Positions 1 through 7,960 are shown, counted from the first letter of the stretch. The stretch: DNA of 24,726 nt from CAZAGD01 sp049699975 (GCA_049699975.1 JBNAWB010000031.1:1-24726), one strand, 5' to 3'. A program made the numbers and translations. The notes: a model not told the origin generated them from the letters alone.

Positions 1-1312
1 TTTCACCCTGCAGCACATGTATTTCGACACTGGTCTGATTATCAGCAGCCGTCGAGAAAATTTCGCTTTTCTTAGTGGGAATGGTCGTATTCCGTTCAAT
101 CAGCTTAGTCATCACCCCACCCAAAGTTTCAATTCCCAAGGAAAGCGGGGTAACATCTAAGAGCAGCACATCTTTTACTTCACCGGCCAAAACACCTGCT
201 TGGACGGCCGCACCCAAGGCAACTACCTCATCTGGATTTACGCCCTTGTGCGGTTCTTTGCCAAAGAATTGGCGTACCATTTCTTGCACTTTCGGAATGC
301 GCGTAGACCCACCGACTAAAACTACCTCATCAATTTGACTGGGTTTCAAACCTGCATCCTCCAACGCTTGGCGGCAGGGAGGTATGCTCTTTTCTAAAAT
401 ATCCATGACCATTGATTCAAATTTGGCTCTGGTTAACTTGTAATTTAAATGTTTTGGGCCAGAGGCATCAGCCGTGATAAAAGGTAAGGAAATCTCTGTC
501 TCCATGGTCGAAGAAAGCTCTATCTTGGCCTTTTCCGCGGCTTCCTTTAATCGCTGCAGGGCCATTAAATCTTTGCTCAGATCTATACCTTGGTCCTTTT
601 TGAATTCGGCAATTAACCATTCCATTATCCTCTGATCAATATTGTCCCCCCCTAAATGGGTATCGCCATTAGTGGCCTTGACTTCCACTACATTATCCCC
701 TACTTCCAAGATGGAGATGTCAAAAGTTCCCCCTCCAAAATCATAAACGGCAATGGTTTCATCTTTCTTTTTATCCAAACCATAAGCCAGCGCGGCTGCT
801 GTGGGCTCATTTATTATCCGGCGCACATTCAAGCCAGCAATAGTTCCCGCATCCTTAGTCGCCTGGCGCTGACTATCGTTAAAGTAAGCCGGCACGGTAA
901 TCACCGCGTCGGTTATCTTTTCTCCTAAGTATTCTTCCGCTGACTTTTTCAGCTTTTGCAAGATCATGGCGGAAATCTCGGGCGGAGAATATTCCTTGTC
1001 CCTTACCTTAACCCGTACTCCACCACTAGCGTCCCTGACTACCTTATAAGGAACCATCTTCATTTCTTCCGTAACTTCTTCGTAACGCCGCCCCATGAAC
1101 CTTTTAATGGAATATATCGTATTTTCGGGATTAGTAATCGCCTGTCTCTTGGCTATTTGCCCAACCAGACGATTCCCGTCTTTAGTAAACGCCACAACAG
1201 AAGGAGTAAGCCGGCTGCCTTCTTCATTAATAATTACTTTCGGATCTCCTCCTTCCATTACGGCTACTACCGAATTAGTTGTCCCCAAATCTATGCCAAT
1301 AATTTTGCTCAT
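1..1312 (-). CDS. dnaK: Chaperone protein DnaK (Hsp70), 3' end beyond window
   Basis: ATP-dependent Hsp70 chaperone of the cytoplasm, working with DnaJ and GrpE on unfolded proteins. The first 437 codons are present. They start at the ATG at 1310-1312 with the classic MSKIIGIDLGTTNSVV phosphate-binding loop, cover the whole actin-like ATPase domain (about residues 1-385), and run into the start of the substrate-binding domain (IETLGG, then SVEIHVLQGE at the edge). The segment MGRRYEEVTEEMKMVPYKVV near residues 75-95 is the insert typical of Gram-negative Hsp70. GGAGG sits 6-7 nt before the start. A 149-nt gap with a candidate promoter separates it from clpB upstream. The C-terminal lid is cut off by the window edge, not by mutation. 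Identification is essentially certain. Confidence 0.98.
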   Translation of the reverse strand, partial: MSKIIGIDLGTTNSVVAVMEGGDPKVIINEEGSRLTPSVVAFTKDGNRLVGQIAKRQAITNPENTIYSIKRFMGRRYEEVTEEMKMVPYKVVRDASGGVRVKVRDKEYSPPEISAMILQKLKKSAEEYLGEKITDAVITVPAYFNDSQRQATKDAGTIAGLNVRRIINEPTAAALAYGLDKKKDETIAVYDFGGGTFDISILEVGDNVVEVKATNGDTHLGGDNIDQRIMEWLIAEFKKDQGIDLSKDLMALQRLKEAAEKAKIELSSTMETEISLPFITADASGPKHLNYKLTRAKFESMVMDILEKSIPPCRQALEDAGLKPSQIDEVVLVGGSTRIPKVQEMVRQFFGKEPHKGVNPDEVVALGAAVQAGVLAGEVKDVLLLDVTPLSLGIETLGGVMTKLIERNTTIPTKKSEIFSTAADNQTSVEIHVLQGE

Positions 1313-1374
1313 TTTAAATCCTCCATTTTTTAAACAATTCCTTATTCCTTAAAATTTTGAACAATTCTTTCAAA

Positions 1375-1403
1375 AAACTAATCATTTTTAGTATTTTTGT
1401 CAA
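1375..1403 (-). promoter_or_regulatory. Candidate dnaK promoter
   Basis: On the minus strand TTGACA (1398-1403), a 17-nt spacer and TAGTTT (1375-1380) lie about 63 nt before the dnaK start. The -35 is perfect; the -10 matches the sigma-70 consensus at only about 3 of 6 positions. The extended CTTGACA could also be read as the -35 of a sigma-32 promoter, which would suit a heat-shock gene with rpoH nearby, but no CCCCAT-like -10 is visible. The gap holds no clear terminator. Confidence 0.5.
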
Positions 1404-1461
1404 GTAAATGAAAGAAAATCTTTAAAATTTTGGCGCCCAATTTCGTTCGATCTTAGCCGCC

Positions 1462-4092
1462 TCACGCATGCGCTTCCATTCCTGTTTCCTCCGGGCGCGG
1501 TAGCCTCCTGGAGAAAGTCAAATTCTTTTTAGCATCCACGTCCACTTCGATTAGGTCGCCCTCTTTAAATTCCCCATTAAGAATTTTTAAAGCTAAAGGA
1601 TCTTGAATCAATCTTTGGATAGCCCTCTTCAAGGGCCGAGCACCATAAACTGGATCAAACCCCTCCTGAGCTAAAACTTCTTTGGCTTTCTCGGAAAGAT
1701 GAAGGGTGATTTTCTTCTCCCTTAGTCTGCGGCGTAAATTCCGCAATTGGATCTCCACAATATCTTTAATATTTTCTTTGGTGAGGGCGTGGAAGATAAC
1801 GATATCATCTATTCTATTGAGAAACTCGGGTTTAAAGTGCGCCCGCAGCGCTTCCAGGACGCGACGCCGCATCTCTTCGTAATCTCGCGCTCCCAGATCT
1901 TGGATCCATTGGCTACCAATGTTGGAAGTCATAATAAGGACAGTGTTTTTAAAGTCCACTGTCCTTCCCTTCCCATCGGTTAGCCGACCATCATCCAAGA
2001 TTTGTAACAAGATATTGAACACTTCCGGATGAGCTTTCTCTACTTCATCAAAAAGCACTACCGCATAAGGCCGACGCCGCACCGCTTCTGTTAAATAACC
2101 CCCTTCTTCATAACCCACGTAGCCTGGCGGCGCTCCAATTAACCTGGAAACAGAGTGTTTTTCCATAAATTCGGACATATCTATGCGCACCATTGCTTGT
2201 TCATCATCGAACAGGAATTCAGCTAAAGCACGGGCTAATTCTGTCTTACCCACTCCTGTGGGACCCAGGAATATAAAAGAGCCGATAGGCCGGTTAGGAT
2301 CTTGCAGGTCAGCTCTCGCCCGCCGGACAGCATTGGCCACTAAATGAATGGCTTCATCCTGCCCGACTACGCGATTCTTTAGTCGCTCTTCCATTTTTAA
2401 TAACTTTTCTATTTCTCCTTCCATCATTTTGGCTACGGGAATTCCTGTCCATTTGGCCACCACTTCCGCCACATCCTCGGCTTCTACTTCCTCTTTGAGC
2501 ATCTTTTTATCCTTTTGTAAACTGGCGAGTAACTGATTCTCCTTTTCTAATTCCCGCTGCAGCTCCAAGAGCCGGCCATAACGAATCTCCGCTACCTTGC
2601 CCAAATTTCCTTCGCGTTCAGCTTGTTGTTCTTCCCGTTTCGCCTCTTCGATCTGGCTCTTCAAGGATTGGATCTTTTGGATAGATTCTTTCTCTTTTTG
2701 CCAGTGGGCTTTCATTTCGCTAACTTGGGCGCGCAATTCAGCTAAGTCTTTTTCTATTTTTTCCAACCGTTCTTGGGAAGCTTTATCTTTTTCTTTGAGC
2801 AAAGCTTGCCTTTCAATCTCCAATTGCGTAATGCGCCTTTCTACTTCGTCAATCTCCATGGGCATACTATCGATCTCTATCCGTAGGCGAGAGGCTGCTT
2901 CATCTATCAAATCGATGGCCTTATCGGGCAAGAAGCGGTCCGAAATATAGCGGTGCGAAAGAGTCGCCGCGGCCACAATAGCCGCGTCTTGAATCCGCAC
3001 TCCATGATGCACTTCATAACGTTCTTTTAATCCTCTTAAAATAGCAATTGTATCTTCCACCGTTGGTTCACTTACCATGACCGGCTGGAATCGTCTCTCT
3101 AAGGCTGCGTCTTTTTCGATGTGCTTTCGATATTCATTGATCGTCGTCGCCCCAATGCAGCGCAACTCTCCCCTAGCCAAGGCTGGCTTGAGCATATTAG
3201 AAGCATCCATAGCCCCTTCCGCAGCTCCGGCGCCCACTAAAGTATGCAATTCATCAATAAAAAGAATGATCTCGCCTTGGGCTTCAGTAATTTCTCGCAA
3301 CAGAGCTTTGAGCCGGTCTTCAAATTCTCCTCGATATTTTGTTCCGGCGATAAGGGCTCCCAAATCTAAAGCGACGAGTCTCTTATTCTTCAAGGTCTCT
3401 GGTACATCACCGCTCACGATGCGCTGGGCCAGTCCCTCAACGATGGCTGTTTTGCCCACTCCAGGTTCGCCAATTAGAACCGGATTATTTTTAGTCCGCC
3501 TGGAGAGAACCTGCATTACCCTTCTAATCTCATCATCTCTCCCAATCACTGGATCTAACTTGCCTTGGCGAGCCAGATCGGTCAAATCACGGGTATATCT
3601 GCTGAGGGCTTGGTATTTTTCTTCCGGGTTTTGATCCATCACTCTTTGCGATCCACGGATGGTAGCTAAAACTCTATAGATCTCATCTTTGCTTATTCCT
3701 TGATTGGCCAAAATACGTGCGCCCGCTCCCTCCTGATCTTCAGTCATGGCCAACAGCAAATGCTCAGTACTTACGTAAGAGTCTTTTAAATGTTCAGCTT
3801 CTAAAAAGGATTTATCCAATAATTTTTTTAGGCGGGGTGATATGTATACTTGCCCGCTATCAACGCCATAAACTTTAGGAATTTTCTTTAAAGCCTCTGC
3901 CAATTGCGCGAGGGTAGCGGGAATGGAAACTCCCATCTTTTGAAATATTTGCGGGACCACTCCATCACTTTGCTGTAACAAAGCAATTAATAAATGTTCC
4001 GGCTCAATTTGTTGGTGCTCGTGCTTCTCTGCTATCCCTTGGGCTTCTTGCAAGGCTTCTTGGGCTTTTATGGTAAACTTATCCAACCGCAT
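1462..4092 (-). CDS. clpB: ATP-dependent disaggregase ClpB (Hsp100)
   Basis: Hexameric AAA+ chaperone that pulls polypeptides out of aggregates together with DnaK. The 876-residue length is normal for the family. Visible domains are the Clp N-domain (about 1-150), AAA1 with Walker A GEPGVGKT near residue 207 and Walker B ILFIDELHTL, a charged coiled-coil middle domain (about 410-530) that separates ClpB from ClpA/ClpC, and AAA2 with GPTGVGKT near 607, then the C-terminal D2 region. The start is placed at 4092 (MRLDKFTIKAQ, as in other ClpB) because AAGGAG at 4102-4107 is 9 nt away; an in-frame ATG at 4101 directly abuts that site and is less likely. It lies downstream of the hsp20 terminator and upstream of dnaK, all on one strand, as expected for a heat-shock group. 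Confidence 0.97.
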   Translation of the reverse strand: MRLDKFTIKAQEALQEAQGIAEKHEHQQIEPEHLLIALLQQSDGVVPQIFQKMGVSIPATLAQLAEALKKIPKVYGVDSGQVYISPRLKKLLDKSFLEAEHLKDSYVSTEHLLLAMTEDQEGAGARILANQGISKDEIYRVLATIRGSQRVMDQNPEEKYQALSRYTRDLTDLARQGKLDPVIGRDDEIRRVMQVLSRRTKNNPVLIGEPGVGKTAIVEGLAQRIVSGDVPETLKNKRLVALDLGALIAGTKYRGEFEDRLKALLREITEAQGEIILFIDELHTLVGAGAAEGAMDASNMLKPALARGELRCIGATTINEYRKHIEKDAALERRFQPVMVSEPTVEDTIAILRGLKERYEVHHGVRIQDAAIVAAATLSHRYISDRFLPDKAIDLIDEAASRLRIEIDSMPMEIDEVERRITQLEIERQALLKEKDKASQERLEKIEKDLAELRAQVSEMKAHWQKEKESIQKIQSLKSQIEEAKREEQQAEREGNLGKVAEIRYGRLLELQRELEKENQLLASLQKDKKMLKEEVEAEDVAEVVAKWTGIPVAKMMEGEIEKLLKMEERLKNRVVGQDEAIHLVANAVRRARADLQDPNRPIGSFIFLGPTGVGKTELARALAEFLFDDEQAMVRIDMSEFMEKHSVSRLIGAPPGYVGYEEGGYLTEAVRRRPYAVVLFDEVEKAHPEVFNILLQILDDGRLTDGKGRTVDFKNTVLIMTSNIGSQWIQDLGARDYEEMRRRVLEALRAHFKPEFLNRIDDIVIFHALTKENIKDIVEIQLRNLRRRLREKKITLHLSEKAKEVLAQEGFDPVYGARPLKRAIQRLIQDPLALKILNGEFKEGDLIEVDVDAKKNLTFSRRLPRPEETGMEAHA

Positions 4093-4101
4093 TTTCTTCA
4101 T

Positions 4102-4120
4102 CTCCTTCCCCTTTTAGGGG
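4102..4120 (-). promoter_or_regulatory. Small hairpin abutting the clpB ribosome binding site
   Basis: The minus strand reads CCCCTAAAAGGGG (4108-4120), able to form a 5-bp stem with a 3-nt loop, immediately followed by the AAGGAG site at 4102-4107. It could be chance, or a weak heat-sensitive element in the leader. The Shine-Dalgarno bases themselves are outside the stem, so direct masking is not shown. Confidence 0.3.
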
Positions 4121-4145
4121 TAAAAAATTTATCTTAATTTCTCCT

Positions 4146-4176
4146 TAAAAATTAAGGGGGGCCCATGCCCCCCTTT
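4146..4176 (-). terminator. Intrinsic terminator after hsp20
   Basis: The minus-strand transcript forms a perfect 9-bp stem, AAGGGGGGC (4167-4175) with GCCCCCCTT (4154-4162), with loop ATGG, then AAUUUUUA. It lies 13 nt past the hsp20 stop and should end the htrA-rpoH-hsp20 unit, so clpB needs its own promoter or depends on read-through. Confidence 0.85.
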
Positions 4177-4188
4177 ATCCAGAACTCA

Positions 4189-4638
4189 TCAGCTCACTTC
4201 AACTTTAATTTGTTTGGGCTTGGCCTCCTCCACCTTCGGCAAAGTTATCTTTAATACCCCATCTTTGAATTGGGCTTTTACTTTTTCTTGGGCCACTGTT
4301 CCGGGAAGAGTAAAAGCTCGTTGGAAGGTTCCGTAAGCACGTTCGACGCGATGATAATTTTCTTCTTTTACTTCCCGGGCAAATTTTTTCTCCCCTTTTA
4401 AGGTTAGGGTATTATCTTTTACTTCCACCGCTATATCTTCTGGAGCCACTCCCGGAAGCTCAGCATTGAGGACAATAGCTTCGTTCGTTTCGTAGATATC
4501 CACCGCCGGAATCCAGGAACCTTGGACGATTTCTTCCTCCCGGAAAGGGCTTTGGGTACGGATATCAGAAAACAACCTATTCATCCTTTCTTGCAAAGCA
4601 GCAATTTCCCGAAAAGGATCCCAACGAATTAACGCCAT
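4189..4638 (-). CDS. Small heat-shock protein, Hsp20/alpha-crystallin family
   Basis: ATP-independent holdase of the IbpA/Hsp20 family that traps unfolding proteins for later work by DnaK and ClpB. The 149 residues show a bacterial class A layout: N-terminal MALIRWDPFREIAALQERMN, an alpha-crystallin domain from about residue 42, the signature FKDGVLKITLPK near 128-139, and a short C-terminal tail with an I-K-V motif for oligomer contact. AAGGAGG lies 9 nt before the ATG. It follows rpoH by 41 nt with no promoter seen and is closed by the terminator at 4146-4176, so it is probably the last gene of the htrA-rpoH-hsp20 transcript. Confidence 0.96.
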   Translation of the reverse strand: MALIRWDPFREIAALQERMNRLFSDIRTQSPFREEEIVQGSWIPAVDIYETNEAIVLNAELPGVAPEDIAVEVKDNTLTLKGEKKFAREVKEENYHRVERAYGTFQRAFTLPGTVAQEKVKAQFKDGVLKITLPKVEEAKPKQIKVEVS

Positions 4639-4679
4639 CTTTCATCCCCTCCTTTCTGAATTTTACTCACACTCAAAAA

Positions 4680-5714
4680 CTAAGCATTGGGCTCCCGCTT
4701 GTCAACCCCTGCTGCGTTCTTCTTTTGTTTTTTAGATAATTTCTGTTCCTGGCTCCGGGCATTTTTTTTAAATTGAAAATGCATCTCTTCTAAATCGGGG
4801 AATTTTTCTTTTAAAAATATCTTCAATTTTTCTAAAACTCTTTTTTCTATTTGGCGGGCTCTTTCCCGCGAGATATGTAACTCCTCCCCCGCGGCTTGCA
4901 AAGTGAGGGGGTTTTCGGCCAAGAGTCTATGTTGCAAAATAAAAGCTTCTTTATTCTTTAAAGTCTGGCTAAATTCGGCAATCCGCTGCTCAAATATTTC
5001 TTTGAATTGGTTATCCGCTACTTTCTCTTCCAAAGCTTCGCTATCAGGCAAAATATCAAGATAAGTTTGATGCGTTTCATCTTCCAGCGGGGCGTTAAGA
5101 GAAAGATCCCCTCCTTCCAAACGCTGATCCATTTCGGCTACTTCTTCCTTACTCACCTCTAATTGCCCAGCTAAAAGTTTGGGCCCCGGATTAAAACCCA
5201 TTGCTTCCAGGCGATTCTTCTCTTTTTTGAGGCGGAAAAATAACTTCCGTTGGGCCTGGGTCGTGCCCACTTTAACCAGACTCCAGTTATCGATAAGAAA
5301 TTTGAGGATATAAGCCCTAATCCACCAGGAGGCATAGGAAGAAAGTTTTACATCACGATAAGGGTTAAATTTTCTTACCGCTTGGAGCAACCCTAAATTT
5401 CCTTCTTGAATTAAATCTAAAATATTTGTATAAGCGCGCTGGTATTCGAAAGCAATCTTGACGACCAAGCGCAAATTAGAGACTATCAAACGGTAGGCGG
5501 CGTAACGGTCCTTTTCTTCATACCACTTCTTCGCCAACTCAAATTCCTCCTCGCGGGAAAGGAGAGGAAACTTGCGAATTTCCACCAAGTATTTTTTTAA
5601 AGGGTCGAAGACCTCCAGGGCAGTAGATTCCTGGTCTTCCAGCTCCATTTCCGGAAGAGGAGAAAAATCTTCCCTGCCCTGATTAGGTGAATAATCCCTT
5701 TCTTCTGTGCTCAT
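4680..5714 (-). CDS. rpoH: RNA polymerase heat-shock sigma factor RpoH (sigma-32 type)
   Basis: Alternative sigma factor directing RNA polymerase to heat-shock promoters. Region 2 is clear (NILDLIQEGNLGLLQAVRKF, then LSSYASWWIRAYI), followed by QRKLFFRLK near residues 155-163, the RpoH box that separates sigma-32 from RpoD and RpoS. Region 4.2 has a helix-turn-helix around 270-300 (LTLQAAGEELHISRERARQIEKRV). At 344 residues it is longer than the usual 280-300: there are about 35 extra acidic residues before region 1.2/2 and about 40 Lys/Gln-rich residues at the C-terminus. The start ATG overlaps the htrA stop (ATGA), which implies translational coupling. It ends with TAG. The neighbours hsp20, clpB and dnaK are the expected regulon. 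Confidence 0.95.
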   Translation of the reverse strand: MSTEERDYSPNQGREDFSPLPEMELEDQESTALEVFDPLKKYLVEIRKFPLLSREEEFELAKKWYEEKDRYAAYRLIVSNLRLVVKIAFEYQRAYTNILDLIQEGNLGLLQAVRKFNPYRDVKLSSYASWWIRAYILKFLIDNWSLVKVGTTQAQRKLFFRLKKEKNRLEAMGFNPGPKLLAGQLEVSKEEVAEMDQRLEGGDLSLNAPLEDETHQTYLDILPDSEALEEKVADNQFKEIFEQRIAEFSQTLKNKEAFILQHRLLAENPLTLQAAGEELHISRERARQIEKRVLEKLKIFLKEKFPDLEEMHFQFKKNARSQEQKLSKKQKKNAAGVDKREPNA

Positions 5715-7138
5715 TCAGCCACCACCGTGAGATAGCCGATATCCCCAGTTCGGCCATCACGCAATAATAATAAGACTTCTTCCCCTGGCTGAATCTGCGC
5801 TACGAGGCGCAGATAATCGGACAATCCCCGAATAGGTTGATTCTTCATTTGGTAAATAATATCCCCGGGCTCTATTCCTGCTCGCCCTGCGGGGCCCTGG
5901 GGATCTACTTTAGTAACTAATACGCCTTCCCGCTTATCCAAACGCTTCCTTCTTGCTTCCATAATAGATATTTCTTTAACTTCCATCCCCAATTTCTTTC
6001 TAACTTCTGTTTCTTCAACAGCAACCTTAAGCGAAGATGGTTTATAAGCAGAGATTTCGGCTTGGACAATTATCTTCTTTCCCTGGCGCCAAAGGCCAAT
6101 CTCCACCTTCTTCCCTGGTTTGGTGGTGGCCACTCGGTTCCTAAAATCATTGGCGCTTTCTATCGGCCATCCATCCCAGCTAATAATCACATCTCCGTTC
6201 ATGATTCCGGCCTTTTCCGCTGGGGAGTTTTTAAAAACACTATTAACCAAAGCGCCCTTATGCACCTGCAAATTCAACTTCTTAGCTAAGGCGGGCGTTA
6301 TCTCTTGCACAGTCAACCCTAACCAACCGCGATTTACCTTACCGGTTTTAATCAGATCTTCCGTAATGGCTTTGGCGATATTGCTGGGAATGGCGAAACC
6401 GATCCCCTCGAATCCTCCTGATTCAGAAATAATAGCTGTATTGACACCGATTACTTCACCCAGCAAGTTTAAAAGCGGTCCGCCACTGTTTCCCGGGTTG
6501 ATAGCCGCATCAGTTTGTATATAATCTTGGTAGCTGGTGGGATCTAAGATACCAGTGCGATGTTTAGCGCTAATGATGCCTGCCGTTACGGTCTGCTCCA
6601 GGCCGCGGGGATTTCCTATAGCCACTACCCACTCTCCTACTCGCAATTTATCAGAATTTCCAAAACTTAAATAGGGAATATTGGCGGGAGGCTTAATTTT
6701 AATTACGGCCAAATCAGTTTTGGGGTCGGTACCAATAATTTTAGCGGGGAATTCTTCCCCGGAAGCCATTTTTACGATAATTTTTGTCGCGCCACTAACC
6801 ACATGGTTGTTAGTAACTATGTGCCCTTCTTTATCAACAATCATTCCTGTCCCAATACCCCGGAACTCCTTTTTATAACTGCGCGGCCCTTGGGGTAGGC
6901 CAAAAAAATAGCGAAAAAAAGGGTCGCCTTCAAAGGGAAATACGGGTACGGGAACTTCTACTCGTTGGATTACTTCGATGTGCACTACAGCTGGCATGGC
7001 TTTCTGGGCTACATCAGCTATAGCGGTGGTCAAATCTAAGGCAACAGCCTTTGGTGGTTCCTCCCCTATTCCTACCCGAATAAATATGCTGGCAAAGCAT
7101 ATTAAAAAAATTAAGATCACCCTCAAAAAATTAGGCAA
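5711..7138 (-). CDS. htrA: Periplasmic serine protease/chaperone HtrA (Do/DegP family)
   Basis: Envelope protease that degrades misfolded exported proteins. An uncleaved signal or N-terminal anchor spans about residues 6-24 (hydrophobic, with a positive residue ahead). The trypsin-like domain has the full triad His112 (VTNNHVV), Asp142 (TDLAVIKI) and Ser218 (NPGNSGGPL). Two PDZ domains follow at about 265-355 and 375-470. Length 475 is typical. The first codon is TTG with AGGAGG 11 nt upstream; no ATG is available before the hydrophobic segment, and a GTG six codons in is the alternative. Its stop overlaps the rpoH start by 4 nt, so envelope protease and heat-shock sigma factor are made from one message. 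A good sigma-70 promoter lies at 7214-7242. Confidence 0.95.
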   Translation of the reverse strand: MPNFLRVILIFLICFASIFIRVGIGEEPPKAVALDLTTAIADVAQKAMPAVVHIEVIQRVEVPVPVFPFEGDPFFRYFFGLPQGPRSYKKEFRGIGTGMIVDKEGHIVTNNHVVSGATKIIVKMASGEEFPAKIIGTDPKTDLAVIKIKPPANIPYLSFGNSDKLRVGEWVVAIGNPRGLEQTVTAGIISAKHRTGILDPTSYQDYIQTDAAINPGNSGGPLLNLLGEVIGVNTAIISESGGFEGIGFAIPSNIAKAITEDLIKTGKVNRGWLGLTVQEITPALAKKLNLQVHKGALVNSVFKNSPAEKAGIMNGDVIISWDGWPIESANDFRNRVATTKPGKKVEIGLWRQGKKIIVQAEISAYKPSSLKVAVEETEVRKKLGMEVKEISIMEARRKRLDKREGVLVTKVDPQGPAGRAGIEPGDIIYQMKNQPIRGLSDYLRLVAQIQPGEEVLLLLRDGRTGDIGYLTVVAE

Positions 7139-7213
7139 AATAATTATTTCCTCCTCTTAATTCTATAAAAATTTAAAATTTTTTCTCCCCGAACAGGAAT
7201 TAAACTATTTAAA

Positions 7214-7242
7214 ATGTTAACCCTTTAATTGGCCAAAGTCAA
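7214..7242 (-). promoter_or_regulatory. Candidate promoter of htrA-rpoH-hsp20
   Basis: Minus-strand TTGACT (7237-7242), a 17-nt spacer, then TAACAT (7214-7219), giving a predicted leader of about 70 nt. The -35 box touches the first copy of the hairpin repeat (7237-7277). Confidence 0.6.
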
Positions 7243-7277
7243 TCACACCAATTTCTGACTGTCGATCGGTTTTTGCG
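7237..7277 (+). repeat. Hairpin repeat, copy 1 (degenerate)
   Basis: Contains the family core ATTTCTGACTGTCGATCGG followed by TTTTT. The left arm is decayed to AGTCAATCACACCA. On the minus strand the decayed arm provides the TTGACT -35 box of the htrA promoter. Confidence 0.55.
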
Positions 7278-7283
7278 AAATAG

Positions 7284-7345
7284 CTTGATATGCCTCTGGC
7301 CTGCCTCTGGCAAAAGCAAGCGGGGCTCATTAAAATGAGGCGCTG
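7284..7345. repeat. Short repeats and inverted repeats in the non-coding stretch
   Basis: The words TGCCTCTGGC and TGCCTCTGG sit side by side at 7291-7310, and GCTCATTAAAATGAG at 7325-7339 is a near-palindrome that recurs on the other strand at 7684-7697. A related word, TTGCCTCTGCCAGAGGCAAG, at 7510-7529 is a near-perfect palindrome. I see no gene from 7243 to 7960; codons there are poor and the sequence is built from these repeats. Confidence 0.45.
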
Positions 7346-7480
7346 GTCAACTCTTAGGCACAGGCGGGGAAAATTAATTTTTTTGGGCAAAGATGGAGAG
7401 CTATTTTTAGGCTTGTTTAGCCGAGGTAGGCTCGTCCCCGCCGTTCTTTGCGGAAAGAAGGTGGATAAGTATAACACGTT

Positions 7481-7506
7481 AATTCCCAGCCGATTTTAAT
7501 TTCGCC
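7481..7506 (+). repeat. Repeat module B, copy 1
   Basis: These 26 nt match the reverse complement of 24695-24720 at 25 of 26 positions, 17 kb away. At the right end of the window the module directly adjoins a hairpin-repeat copy; here it stands apart from one and is in the opposite orientation. Confidence 0.7.
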
Positions 7507-7552
7507 CGCTTGCCTCTGCCAGAGGCAAGCTTGAGTAAGGCAAGGATGTATC

Positions 7553-7672
7553 AATCTCGGTTCAGGTTCAAAATTAAAAGTGATCGACGGTCAGCACCAA
7601 TTTCTGACCATCTAGCAGTTTTAATATTTCTCGCCAACGGAAAACAGGCGGGAGGAGGAGAGGCAAAATGCA
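7553..7672 (+). repeat. Hairpin repeat, copy 2 (long form)
   Basis: Left arm GATCGACGGTCAG (7582-7594), loop CACCAATTT and right arm CTGACCATCTAGC (7604-7616) with three mismatches, then TTTTAAT. From 7604 to 7670 it aligns without gaps to 24637-24703, about 55 of 67 positions by eye, including a shared purine-rich tail around CAGGCGGGAGG. The part before the arm resembles copy 4, 255 nt downstream. Confidence 0.65.
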
Positions 7673-7732
7673 AGAATAAGGGCCTCATTTTAATGAGTCG
7701 CTCTTCCTCCTGCCTGCCTTAAGCTGGATTTT

Positions 7733-7780
7733 AAAAACTGAGCGACGGTGAGCATCAATTTCTGACCGTCGTTCAGTTTT
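7733..7780 (+). repeat. Hairpin repeat, copy 3 (best stem)
   Basis: AAAA plus CTGAGCGACGGTGAG (7738-7752) pairs with CTGACCGTCGTTCAG (7762-7776) plus TTTT across a 9-nt loop, CATCAATTT. That is about 19 pairs with one mismatch and one G-T pair. The flanking A and T runs mean it could act as a terminator on either strand. Confidence 0.7.
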
Positions 7781-7805
7781 GTTTCATTGGCTTTAAATGG
7801 ATTGA

Positions 7806-7905
7806 TCCCTTCCGGCTCAGATTCAAATTGAAAAATAATCGACTGTTAAGGCCTCTTTCTGAGTGTCTAAAAGTTTTAATTTTTTTCTACACGATCCGGA
7901 GAGGA
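7806..7905 (+). repeat. Hairpin repeat, copy 4 (degenerate)
   Basis: Same layout as copy 2 and 255 nt away: CTCAGATTCAAATTG, then AATCGACTGTTAAG, then CTTTCTGAGTGTCTAAAAG, then TTTTAATTTTTTTC and a purine-rich tail. The arms no longer pair well. Confidence 0.55.
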
Positions 7906-7908
7906 AGA

Positions 7909-7935
7909 GGAATATTATCAAGCCCAAAATATTCC
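7909..7935 (-). terminator. Possible hairpin after the RraA-family gene
   Basis: GGAATATT (7909-7916) and AATATTCC (7928-7935) are perfect 8-bp inverted arms with an 11-nt loop, 25 nt past the stop of the minus-strand gene. The following bases are pyrimidine-rich (UCUUCCUCUCC), not a pure U-run, so termination is only possible. Confidence 0.4.
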
Positions 7936-7960
7936 TTCTTCGGCCAGTTTCATTTCTAAT

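Noticed and set aside
3077..3634. A 185-codon plus-strand frame inside clpB
   Set aside because: It is the antisense shadow of a well-conserved AAA1 domain; no ribosome binding site and no family pattern.
7217..7477. An 86-codon minus-strand frame between htrA and the RraA-family gene
   Set aside because: It runs through copies of the hairpin repeat and palindromes; the product is basic, Pro/Ser-rich and unlike a folded protein. It also overlaps the htrA promoter.
7290..7722. Two plus-strand frames of about 70 codons in the same non-coding stretch
   Set aside because: No ribosome binding sites; the frames follow repeat sequence and have no family resemblance.
7237..7905. CRISPR array
   Set aside because: Repeat spacing is irregular (341, 156 and 99 nt), copies are degenerate, they contain internal dyads plus flanking tails, and there are no cas genes.
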